From positions 1-33,977 of the forward strand of contig CBFHXS010000016.1 of the NCBI GenBank assembly GCA_965659845.1: 33,977 bases of DNA, read 5' to 3'. Shown here one piece after another: positions 25,562-32,924 of the stretch. Position 1 is the first letter of the stretch. Each line of letters opens with the position of its first letter. Under the pieces are notes generated by a model. The model saw only the letters and a list, made by a program, of their open reading frames with translations, had not been told where the DNA came from and did no database searches. The translations under genes were made by a program, and so were the position numbers. The stretch is from Brumimicrobium sp965659845 (lineage in GTDB: Bacteria > Bacteroidota > Bacteroidia > Flavobacteriales_D > Crocinitomicaceae).

Positions 25562-26329
25562 TTAACCCGTTGTTTGCTTCGCCTTATTCCAATATTTATC
25601 CATTTGCTCTAGATCCATATCATCAAATGACTTTCCTTCCTCTTTGATGGATTTTTCCATATGCTGGAATCTTTTGATAAATTTTTTATTGGTTCTTTCT
25701 AAGGCTGTCTCAGGATTGATATTTATGAATCTCGCGTAATTAATCATTGAAAATAATACATCACCGAACTCATCCTCAATCTTATCACTACTCTGTTTGA
25801 CTTCAATTTCTAATTCTTTAATTTCTTCCTTTACTTTATCAAGTACCTGAGACCTCTCGTCCCAATCGAAACCAATTCCCTTAACCTTATCTTGTATTCT
25901 TCCTGCTTTTACCAGTGCCGGTAGAGATCTTGGTACGCCGGAAAGAACAGAATCTTTCCCTTCTTTAAGTTTCAGTTTTTCCCAATTCCGTTTTACTTCT
26001 TCTTCATCATTTACTTCCACATCACCATAAATATGAGGGTGTCTATGTACAAGTTTATCACAGATACCATTCAGTACATCTGTAATGTCAAAAGCACCTT
26101 TTTCACTTCCTATTTTACTGTAAAAAACCATGTGAAGCATGAGATCTCCTATCTCTCCTTTAAGTTCATTCAGGTTATTGTCGAGAATTGCATCTGCCAA
26201 CTCATAAGTTTCCTCAATCGTTAGGTGGCGAAGTGATTCTAATGTTTGTTTTTTATCCCACGGGCATTTTTCACGTAGCTCATCCATTATGTTCAGTAAA
26301 CGTTCAAATGCAACTAATCTCTCATCCAT
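25562..26329 (-). CDS. mazG: Nucleoside triphosphate pyrophosphohydrolase MazG
   Basis: Hydrolyses (d)NTPs to monophosphates and pyrophosphate, cleansing the nucleotide pool. The 255 residues contain the conserved C-P-W-D near the N-terminus, the first EExxE...ExxD set (E39, E40, E43, E59, D62), H-R-H-P-H-I-Y-G-D-V, the G-I-G-F-D-W linker and a second catalytic set (E-E-I-K-E-L-E ... D-E-F-G-D-V-L-F). This two-domain layout is that of classical MazG, distinct from the short MazG-like protein at 14.0 kb. It has one of the best promoters in the window, with a 16-base leader. Confidence 0.95.
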   Translation of the reverse strand: MDERLVAFERLLNIMDELREKCPWDKKQTLESLRHLTIEETYELADAILDNNLNELKGEIGDLMLHMVFYSKIGSEKGAFDITDVLNGICDKLVHRHPHIYGDVEVNDEEEVKRNWEKLKLKEGKDSVLSGVPRSLPALVKAGRIQDKVKGIGFDWDERSQVLDKVKEEIKELEIEVKQSSDKIEDEFGDVLFSMINYARFININPETALERTNKKFIKRFQHMEKSIKEEGKSFDDMDLEQMDKYWNKAKQTTG

Positions 26330-26345
26330 TTTAACCAGTTTTTTA

Positions 26346-26375
26346 CAAAGTTACAAGTATTATGTGATCTCTCAA
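26346..26375 (-). promoter_or_regulatory. mazG promoter
   Basis: On the minus strand: TTG (complement of 26373-26375), 19-base spacer, TAACTTTG (complement of 26346-26353). Both the boxes and the spacing fit the Bacteroidota consensus. Confidence 0.55.
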
Positions 26376-26442
26376 CTCCTAGGGGGCTGTACTTTTGGTA
26401 ATTAAGCTCCACGGATTAATAGAAATAACACAAAATTCTCAG

Positions 26443-26450
26443 TATTTTTG
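26443..26450 (+). promoter_or_regulatory. -7 box upstream of the PagL-like gene
   Basis: TATTTTTG, a full TAnnTTTG match ending 8 bases before the ATG at 26459. The -33 element is not visible. Confidence 0.35.
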
Positions 26451-26458
26451 AAGTAGAA

Positions 26459-27565
26459 ATGAAAGTTTTTATCAGAAATATAATACGCTCCTGTTTCGTT
26501 CTATCGATACTATTTATTGGTCGCTTTCATGTGAGCTCTCAATTGTCGGAGAGTTTTACAGGGATTCAAGGAAGCGTGAGATATGGTTTTCTTTTGCCTC
26601 ATCGATCGACAATGGAGCATCTTGTTCAGGGACATTCTGCAGCTGTTGAACTGGGAGTTACATATCAAATGAATGGGAGCAGATCATGGCACCAAGATTT
26701 TAATCTACCATCTGTAAGTTTTGTATTGAATTATATGGACTTTGGAAATATAGATGTGCTAGGTTCTGGAATTGGTAGTCAGATCACAACTTATCTGCCT
26801 TATTTTCGAAAGAATGGATTAAGTTTTGGCAGTAGACTTGGTGCGGGGATTGGTTTTGCTTCTAAAAAATTTAATCAGGATAAAAATGCAAAGAACAACG
26901 CTATAGGTTCTCACTTAAATGCTCTTGTTTCCTTTGGATTTAAACTTGAAAAACAGTTTTTGAAAAATAGTTTAGCGCTGGAGTTGAACATGACTCACTT
27001 TTCAAATGGTGCATACAAACTGCCTAATTTGGGGCTCAATTTACCATTTCTAGGTGTTCAATTTTCTCATTATTTTAACGCTTTACAATATAATGAGGTA
27101 GAAGAACTTGACACGCCATTAATTTCTACAGAATTAGCTCGTTGGAGTTGGTATTCGCAATTAATTGTCTCTACAAAACAGATATATCCTACTGGTGGTA
27201 GTAATTACGGAGTAATGAGTTTAACTAATTTTGTTCAATACCTTATAGGATCAAAGAGTTCTTTGGAAGGAGGGATAGATTTGATCTATAATCAATCAAT
27301 AATCAGAGCGGTTCCTGGCGATTATGGAGGAGAGAAGAATTTTCAAACAGGTGTTTACTTAGGTTACGTATTGAATGTTCATAAAGTAGATTTTGTAGCA
27401 GGAATGGGAAGGTATATTTATAACCCGCTTAAGCCAAATGGCGATTGGTATCATAAATTGGGCACTAGAATTCAGTTGAGTGATAATTTGAGCGCCAATA
27501 TTATGATTAAAGCGCATTGGGCAAAGGCTGACTATTTTGAATATGGAATAACGTATCAATGGTAA
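26459..27565 (+). CDS. PagL-like acyloxyacyl hydrolase / lipid A 3-O-deacylase
   Basis: Predicted outer-membrane beta-barrel enzyme that removes an ester-linked acyl chain from lipid A. The 368-residue protein has a signal peptide (to about V-S-S-Q, residue 28) and barrel strands throughout. The catalytic motif of the PagL family is clear: T-H-F-S-N (His180, Ser182, Asn183) followed by P-N-L-G-L-N. Single-domain PagL is about 150-170 residues; the longer form with extra C-terminal barrel strands (W-H-K... to Y-G-I-T-Y-Q-W) is the usual one in this phylum. Its last bases overlap the start of the GIN lipoprotein gene by 7 nt, so the two are likely translated together. Confidence 0.8.
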   Translation: MKVFIRNIIRSCFVLSILFIGRFHVSSQLSESFTGIQGSVRYGFLLPHRSTMEHLVQGHSAAVELGVTYQMNGSRSWHQDFNLPSVSFVLNYMDFGNIDVLGSGIGSQITTYLPYFRKNGLSFGSRLGAGIGFASKKFNQDKNAKNNAIGSHLNALVSFGFKLEKQFLKNSLALELNMTHFSNGAYKLPNLGLNLPFLGVQFSHYFNALQYNEVEELDTPLISTELARWSWYSQLIVSTKQIYPTGGSNYGVMSLTNFVQYLIGSKSSLEGGIDLIYNQSIIRAVPGDYGGEKNFQTGVYLGYVLNVHKVDFVAGMGRYIYNPLKPNGDWYHKLGTRIQLSDNLSANIMIKAHWAKADYFEYGITYQW

Positions 27566-28308
27566 AATACTTTTTATTCATATTGACAATTGGATCAGTT
27601 TTCTCGAGCTGCAAAAAGTCGGAGGATAGAAGCTGTTTTAAACGGACTGGTGGGCTAAAATCAATTGATTACACTTTTGATTCATTTGACACTATAAGTT
27701 TGTATGATGATATCAAATACACCTTAGTTCCTGACACAATATTTAAAGTTGAGGTTGAAGGAGGTGAGAACTTAATTAAACACGTGAATGTTATCAATGA
27801 GAATAATGCGTTGAAGGTTACGAACGAGAATAAATGTAGCTTTTTAAGGAGTTTCAAAGAAAAGGTAAAAGTAAAAATCCATGTTGAGGACTTGAACTAT
27901 ATTCATTTTGAAGGTTCTGAGTATTTAGTTAGCAATGATACTTTGCATGCCTCGGAATTAAGATTTTTCATTAGAGACGGTGCGGGAGATGTTGACCTCA
28001 CGATTAAAAATGGATACACGAGTGGAGTCGTATCACATGGTTGGGGGAATTTTACATTGAGAGGGGAAACAATTTTTGCGTATTTGAACTGTAATACGAA
28101 TAGCTCATGTGATTCAAGACGATTAAAAGTTACTAACGAACTTAGGGTGAATTCAAATACTCAAGGGGATATGTATGTCGATGTTTCTGGGACTAATATT
28201 TTTGAAGGTGTCATTAATCAAAAAGGGAATATATTCTACGAGGGAACCCCTGTTAATACATTCTTTACATTTAATAATGATGGTGACATCATTGATTTGA
28301 ATAACTAG
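27559..28308 (+). CDS. Lipoprotein with GIN domain (DUF2807)
   Basis: A 249-residue exported lipoprotein with lipobox V-F-S-S-C (lipidated Cys18). The rest is a repetitive right-handed beta structure typical of the GIN/DUF2807 family, once annotated as putative autotransporter adhesin head: F-D-S-F-D-T-I-S-L-Y-D-D-I near the start and N-T-Q-G-D-M-Y-V-D-V-S-G later. The family's function is not established. It starts inside the last codons of the PagL-like gene (ATG within the bases before that stop), so they form one transcription unit. A GIN protein beside a lipid A deacylase hints at an envelope role. Confidence 0.75.
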   Translation: MVKYFLFILTIGSVFSSCKKSEDRSCFKRTGGLKSIDYTFDSFDTISLYDDIKYTLVPDTIFKVEVEGGENLIKHVNVINENNALKVTNENKCSFLRSFKEKVKVKIHVEDLNYIHFEGSEYLVSNDTLHASELRFFIRDGAGDVDLTIKNGYTSGVVSHGWGNFTLRGETIFAYLNCNTNSSCDSRRLKVTNELRVNSNTQGDMYVDVSGTNIFEGVINQKGNIFYEGTPVNTFFTFNNDGDIIDLNN

Positions 28309-28327
28309 CTATAATTAGTTAATTTTG
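28296..28327 (+). promoter_or_regulatory. Promoter of the 64-residue Cys-rich gene
   Basis: TTTG (28296-28299), 20-base spacer, TAATTTTG (28320-28327), a full consensus match that begins in the last codons of the GIN gene. It leaves a leader of about 17 bases containing AAGGA before the ATG. Confidence 0.6.
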
Positions 28328-28350
28328 TACGATAATAAATAATAAGGACA

Positions 28351-28545
28351 ATGGATTTAATACTTATAGCTATAGGATTGTTGGCGCTTGGATTTGCAGG
28401 AATTGCTATTAAGATTTGGGCAAAGAAAGATGGAGAATTTGCTGGAACTTGCGCAAGTAATAATCCTTTAGTTCAAGAAGAAGGTGGAAGCTGTGGCATG
28501 TGCGGAGCAAGACCTGAAGAGAAGTGTAAAAGTGACGCTGCCTAA
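28351..28545 (+). CDS. Small Cys-rich single-pass membrane protein
   Basis: A 64-residue protein with an N-terminal membrane helix (residues 3-20, L-I-L-I-A-I-G-L-L-A-L-G-F-A-G-I-A-I), a basic stop (K-I-W-A-K-K-D-G) and a short tail with four cysteines: C34 (A-G-T-C-A-S), C48 and C51 (S-C-G-M-C-G) and C59. Similar short proteins are common in Bacteroidota, from memory. The helix plus cysteine arrangement recalls NqrM, the iron-delivery factor for Na+-NQR maturation, but no nqr gene is in view and the resemblance is only in layout. It has its own strong promoter. Real gene: very likely; function unknown. Confidence 0.75.
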   Translation: MDLILIAIGLLALGFAGIAIKIWAKKDGEFAGTCASNNPLVQEEGGSCGMCGARPEEKCKSDAA

Positions 28546-28565
28546 ATTATTTAGGTTTTATTCTT
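28541..28565 (+). terminator. Weak terminator after the 64-residue gene
   Basis: CCTAAA-TTA-TTTAGG (28541-28555) forms a 6-bp stem with a 3-base loop that includes the stop codon, followed by TTTTATTCTT. The stem is short and AT-rich. Confidence 0.35.
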
Positions 28566-28646
28566 AAATTACAATTGCTTTCTCGTTTTATTTCTAAAAT
28601 GAGAGTTTTCTAACTTTTATAATTCTCTTATTCCTATTAATTTTTC

Positions 28647-28654
28647 TAAGTTTG
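28647..28654 (+). promoter_or_regulatory. -7 box upstream of the T9SS type B adhesin gene
   Basis: TAAGTTTG, a full TAnnTTTG match 24 bases before the ATG at 28679. No -33 TTG is evident. Confidence 0.4.
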
Positions 28655-28678
28655 TAGTTCTCGGTTAAACACTTTTTA

Positions 28679-31600
28679 ATGAGACTGATAACTACACTAA
28701 CACTACTGCTATTTTTACTGTTTTCTTTTGGTAAGCACCTGTATGGTCAGGTGAGTTCGCTCTACCTTCCTGGTCCAATTAATTATGTTGAAGCAGGAGA
28801 TCTTGATGTAACAGGAGATCAACTTACGGTAGAAGCTTTGATTCATTACGTTGGACCTTCTGTTAATATCGTATCCAAACACACTGGTCCTGCCGATGTC
28901 AATTATCTCCTTCGTATAGGAAGTTTTGAAATTACCACAACAAGTGGATTCGCTAATTTTGGCGGAGTTGCTGCAGCCGGGGTTAATCTAGTTCAAGGAG
29001 AGACGTACCATCTAGCAGCTACTTATAATGGCCAATTTCTAAGATATTATGTAAACGGTTGTCTGACTGGAGAGATGCCTTGGACTGGAGACATGGTTCA
29101 AAATGATCTTATCACAACGATTGGAGCAAGAGAAAATTGTAATTGCGAACAGTTTACAGGTTACATTGATGAGGTAAGAGTTTGGAATGTAGCGCGAACA
29201 CAGCAGGAAATCGCTGATAATATGATGAACCTTCCAAATCCAACGATTACTCCTGGTTTGTTAGCGTATTATAAATTCGACAATAATTTCACGAATGTAC
29301 AGGGAAATGCTATTTATGACGGAGTTATTGAAGGAAATCCTCAGTTTCTATCAATTCCTGCACCGCTACCAGATGAAATAAATTTGTCGACAAGCTCTTC
29401 TAATCCTGTATGCAATTCAGATAATAACGCGGTCATTGAGGCTCATGCAAGCGGAGCGTATACACCTTACGAATATTCACTCGATGGAGTTAATTATAGT
29501 CCAAATGGAAACTTTCCAAATTTGATGGCAGGAACTTATGACGTTTACGCACGTCCACAGAATAATCAAAACTGTGTGGCAACACAGCAATTAGTAATAT
29601 CTGATCCAACTCCAATAGTTGACAATACGGTCACAACGGATGTGCTCTGCAACGGTGGGGGTGATGGTCAAGCAGCGGTTACCCCTTCTGGTGGACATGG
29701 GCCTGATTATCAAATAAACTGGAGTTCAAGTGCTTCAACAGGGACCACTGAAACGGGTTTGGCCTTGGGAAGTTACAACGTGGTGATTTCTGATACATGT
29801 GTTGCGGCCGGAAATGAGCTTGTTGAGAATGGTCATTTTCAGGATTACTATCAAGGGTTTTCTACGGATTACGGTATTGGTGTTCCTGGTCCAGATATTG
29901 GAGGTTCTAATATCGCAGTAACCTATGATGCTAACCTGTATCACACTGGTTTCGTAGGGAATGGGAATGGGAATCAGGGCACAGGTAATTTCATTGTTGC
30001 TAATGGAAGTACAGCGGCGAATCAGAGTGTTTGGTGTCAAACAGTTACAGTGACACCGAATACAAATTATAATTTTTCGATGTGGTTATCCTCAATGTTC
30101 AGTGTGTCACCAGGGCAGGTGATCATTGAGTTTGATGGTGTTCAAGTAGGAGGGACTATCACAGCACCTTTAGCTACAGGAGTATGGGAAGAGCACGAAA
30201 TCTTTTGGAATTCTGGAGGCAGCAACCAAGTTGAGATCTGTATTATCGGTATTAACCTGGATGATGTTGGTAATGATTTCGGAATAGATGATATATCACT
30301 TAAAGAATGTGTGTCTTGTACCGAAACGTTTCCTTTTACAATTAATGAGCCTACAGCATTGCAATTAAATGCGAACACTACATCTGAAAACTGCAGTGGA
30401 AGTCAGGATGGTGAGATAGAAATGATTGTTAGCGGAGGTACAGGAACCTACGAGTTTAGTATTGATACGGCATTAACCTTCCAGCCTAACCCAACTTTTG
30501 CTGGTCTTTCAGGAGGTACTTACGCAGTTATTGTGCGGGATCAGAACAACTGTCTAGATACTTTAGAAGTGACGGTGAATACATTGGCGAATTTGACCTT
30601 TGATGTAAACCAAATTGATGCCTCTTGTAATCTAGGAGCGGATGGAGAAATTGAAATAGTCAATCTTCAAAATGCAGTGAATCCGTTTCAATACAGTATT
30701 GATAATGGAGTCAATACTCAAGTTAATAATCTATTTTCCAATCTAAATGCTGGAACCTATGATGTTTGGGTAGAGGATGATAATGGATGTGGTGCTGTGG
30801 AACAAGTGGTAATTGATCAGCCTGACGCACTAGCGGTTGAGTTTAATGTAGAAGATCTATCTTGTTTTGGCGCGAACGATGGAGGAGTGACGGTTACAAA
30901 CACAGTTGGAGGAACTCCTATTTATCAGTATAGTGTTGATGGAATTAACTTTCAGGGGAATACGGTTTTCGGTGGTCTTTCAGCAGTAAATTATACGCTG
31001 ACTGTGCAAGATCAGAATGCTTGTCTATTTGATACTACTTTTGTTGTCAACGAACCAGACCAACTCGTTTCTGATAAACAATTATCTCCTATTAGTTGCT
31101 TCGGAGGGCAAGATGGAATTATCGAATTTCAAAATACATCAGGAGGTACGCCAACATATTCATACAGCATTGACGGAGGAATAAATTTCAATGCAACCCC
31201 GGTGTTTACAGGACTAATCGCAGGATCTTACATTTGTGTAGTAGAGGATGACAACGGATGTCAATATTCTGAAACTGTAGATTTGGCTCAACCTCAATTA
31301 TTAAGCCCTTCTGCAATAGCGGTTGACGCTCTGTGTTATGGAGACTGCAATGGTGCTTTAGTGGGTGAAGCTCAAGGAGGAACACCCCCTTATAACTTTT
31401 TGTGGTCTGGAAATGGCTTTGATCAACAGGGTGCACAACAAAGTGATCTATGTCCAGGGAATTATACATTAACCGTGGTTGATGACAACAACTGCATAGC
31501 AACCTTTGCTATCGTCGTTAATCAGCCTGCTGAAGTTATCGCCAACTTTTCTACTGAAGGTAATGAATGGACGATTCTTGATCCTACTGTAAACTTTGTT

Positions 31601-32065
31601 AATCTTTCAGATGAAGCTACGAATTATGATTGGTCTTTTGGAGATGGAAGCTCTACCGGAGATGTAAACCCAGCGTATAATTATGGTGAGAATGCTGGGG
31701 AGTATCTTGTGACGTTGATCGCTGGCAATGACTTTGGATGTGAAGATACTGTGCGCAGAATCATTACTATTGCAAATGAAATTCTTTTTTATATTCCCAA
31801 TGCATTCACGCCTGATGGAAATGCTTTTAATGAAACATTTAAAGTTGAATTTTTCGCTGGGTATGAGCCCGAAGATTATAGCTTTTTAATCTTTAATCGT
31901 TGGGGACAATTGATTTTTGAAGCTTCATCTCCCGATAAAGAATGGGATGGAACGCATGAGGGTATGCCGGTACAAGATGGTACTTACATTTGGAAACTAG
32001 AATACCGTGAAACGATAACAGATGAACGATATATCCAAACAGGTCATATCAATATCATTCGCTAG
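28679..32065 (+). CDS. Large T9SS type B surface protein: LamG, SprB-like repeats, inserted jelly-roll domain, PKD, CHU_C
   Basis: A 1128-residue secreted multidomain adhesin. Order: signal peptide (1-23); LamG/concanavalin-like domain (about 25-200, ending Y-I-D-E-V-R-V-W-N-V-A-R); SprB-like repeats (about 234-950), each with a cysteine near the start, G-x-D-G, Y-x-Y-S-I/V-D-G, G-x-Y-x-V-x-V-x-D-x-N-x-C and an E/Q-P linker; a galactose-binding-type jelly-roll domain (about 378-545, N-E-L-V-E-N-G-H-F ... F-G-I-D-D-I-S-L) lying inside the second repeat; a PKD domain (about 955-1030, Y-D-W-S-F-G-D-G); and the gliding-motility-associated CHU_C tail (Y-I-P-N-A-F-T-P-D-G-N ... F-N-R-W-G ... W-D-G-T). 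SprB is the gliding adhesin of Flavobacterium; whether this strain glides is unknown. It is monocistronic. Confidence 0.9.
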   Translation: MRLITTLTLLLFLLFSFGKHLYGQVSSLYLPGPINYVEAGDLDVTGDQLTVEALIHYVGPSVNIVSKHTGPADVNYLLRIGSFEITTTSGFANFGGVAAAGVNLVQGETYHLAATYNGQFLRYYVNGCLTGEMPWTGDMVQNDLITTIGARENCNCEQFTGYIDEVRVWNVARTQQEIADNMMNLPNPTITPGLLAYYKFDNNFTNVQGNAIYDGVIEGNPQFLSIPAPLPDEINLSTSSSNPVCNSDNNAVIEAHASGAYTPYEYSLDGVNYSPNGNFPNLMAGTYDVYARPQNNQNCVATQQLVISDPTPIVDNTVTTDVLCNGGGDGQAAVTPSGGHGPDYQINWSSSASTGTTETGLALGSYNVVISDTCVAAGNELVENGHFQDYYQGFSTDYGIGVPGPDIGGSNIAVTYDANLYHTGFVGNGNGNQGTGNFIVANGSTAANQSVWCQTVTVTPNTNYNFSMWLSSMFSVSPGQVIIEFDGVQVGGTITAPLATGVWEEHEIFWNSGGSNQVEICIIGINLDDVGNDFGIDDISLKECVSCTETFPFTINEPTALQLNANTTSENCSGSQDGEIEMIVSGGTGTYEFSIDTALTFQPNPTFAGLSGGTYAVIVRDQNNCLDTLEVTVNTLANLTFDVNQIDASCNLGADGEIEIVNLQNAVNPFQYSIDNGVNTQVNNLFSNLNAGTYDVWVEDDNGCGAVEQVVIDQPDALAVEFNVEDLSCFGANDGGVTVTNTVGGTPIYQYSVDGINFQGNTVFGGLSAVNYTLTVQDQNACLFDTTFVVNEPDQLVSDKQLSPISCFGGQDGIIEFQNTSGGTPTYSYSIDGGINFNATPVFTGLIAGSYICVVEDDNGCQYSETVDLAQPQLLSPSAIAVDALCYGDCNGALVGEAQGGTPPYNFLWSGNGFDQQGAQQSDLCPGNYTLTVVDDNNCIATFAIVVNQPAEVIANFSTEGNEWTILDPTVNFVNLSDEATNYDWSFGDGSSTGDVNPAYNYGENAGEYLVTLIAGNDFGCEDTVRRIITIANEILFYIPNAFTPDGNAFNETFKVEFFAGYEPEDYSFLIFNRWGQLIFEASSPDKEWDGTHEGMPVQDGTYIWKLEYRETITDERYIQTGHINIIR

Positions 32066-32111
32066 TTAAGATGTATGGCATTTGAATCTTTAGAATAAAT
32101 TATAAGACAAA

Positions 32112-32138
32112 AAAAAGCCGCTCATCGAGCGGCTTTTT
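32112..32138. terminator. Bidirectional terminator between the adhesin and zinc-ribbon genes
   Basis: Perfect 7-bp stem GCCGCTC / GAGCGGC (32117-32123 and 32127-32133) with an ATC loop. It is flanked by A-run and T-run, so it serves both convergent genes. Confidence 0.85.
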
Positions 32139-32163
32139 AAATATTTAAATGAAGGATTATCGA

Positions 32164-32919
32164 TTATCCTTCAAAATTTTCTGCTGGTACTAGAATTCTA
32201 CCACAGTGCTCACAGATAATTATTTTCTTCTTTTGAACGATGTCCAATTGGCGCTGCGGTGGAATACGGTTGAAACAACCTCCACAAGAATCACGATCTA
32301 CAGGAACTACCGCAAGACCGTTTTTCGCACTTTTACGAAGACGCTCATAAGCATTCTGTAAATGATCATCCAATTTCTTTTTCGCTTTTTCTGACTTCTT
32401 AAGAAGTTTCTCTTCGTCTTTTTCAGTTTCAGCTACAATCTCATCAAGTTCAGATTTCTTTTTCTTAAGATCACCTTGACGACGATCAAGACGTTCTTTC
32501 GCTTCATCTAAAACTTCTTTTTTGTTCTCCAAACGAAACTTGGCCTCCTTGGTCTTCTTTTCATGAAGTTGGATCTCTAACTCTTGATATTCGATCTCTT
32601 TTTCAATTGATTCGAATTCACGGTTATTACGAACGTTGTTTTGCTTTTCTTTATAAGAGATAATCGCAGCTTGAGCATCTTTCTGCTCATTTTTACGATC
32701 GCTAATTTCTTTCTCTATATCGTTTAACTCTTCAGTGAGTTTGTTTACTCGCTTATCGAGGCCTTGAATTTCATCTTCTAGATCCTCCACTTCTAATGGA
32801 AGCTCTCCACGCACAGTCAATAGTCTGTCGATTTCAGAATCAATTTGCTGAAGATTAGATAGTGCATCTAATCGTTCTGCTACTGTTGCACTTGCCTTAG
32901 CCTTTGATTTTGTTGCCAT
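32164..32919 (-). CDS. Coiled-coil protein with C-terminal C4 zinc ribbon (DUF164/CdsZ type)
   Basis: A 251-residue cytoplasmic protein. Residues about 15-195 form a long, highly charged antiparallel coiled coil; the C-terminal ribbon has C-x2-C (C212, C215, in S-C-G-G-C) and C-x2-C (C236, C239, in I-C-E-H-C-G), with the conserved R-I-P-P-Q between. This is the C4-type zinc-ribbon family often encoded next to Nif3-family proteins, as here. Nucleic-acid binding is the usual suggestion, not shown. It starts 5 bp after the Nif3-family stop, so the two form one operon. Confidence 0.88.
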   Translation of the reverse strand: MATKSKAKASATVAERLDALSNLQQIDSEIDRLLTVRGELPLEVEDLEDEIQGLDKRVNKLTEELNDIEKEISDRKNEQKDAQAAIISYKEKQNNVRNNREFESIEKEIEYQELEIQLHEKKTKEAKFRLENKKEVLDEAKERLDRRQGDLKKKKSELDEIVAETEKDEEKLLKKSEKAKKKLDDHLQNAYERLRKSAKNGLAVVPVDRDSCGGCFNRIPPQRQLDIVQKKKIIICEHCGRILVPAENFEG

Positions 32920-32924
32920 AAACG

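Noticed and set aside
28679..32065. Whole locus as a gliding-motility gene set
   Set aside because: Only the cargo adhesin is present; no gld, spr or por machinery genes lie in the window.
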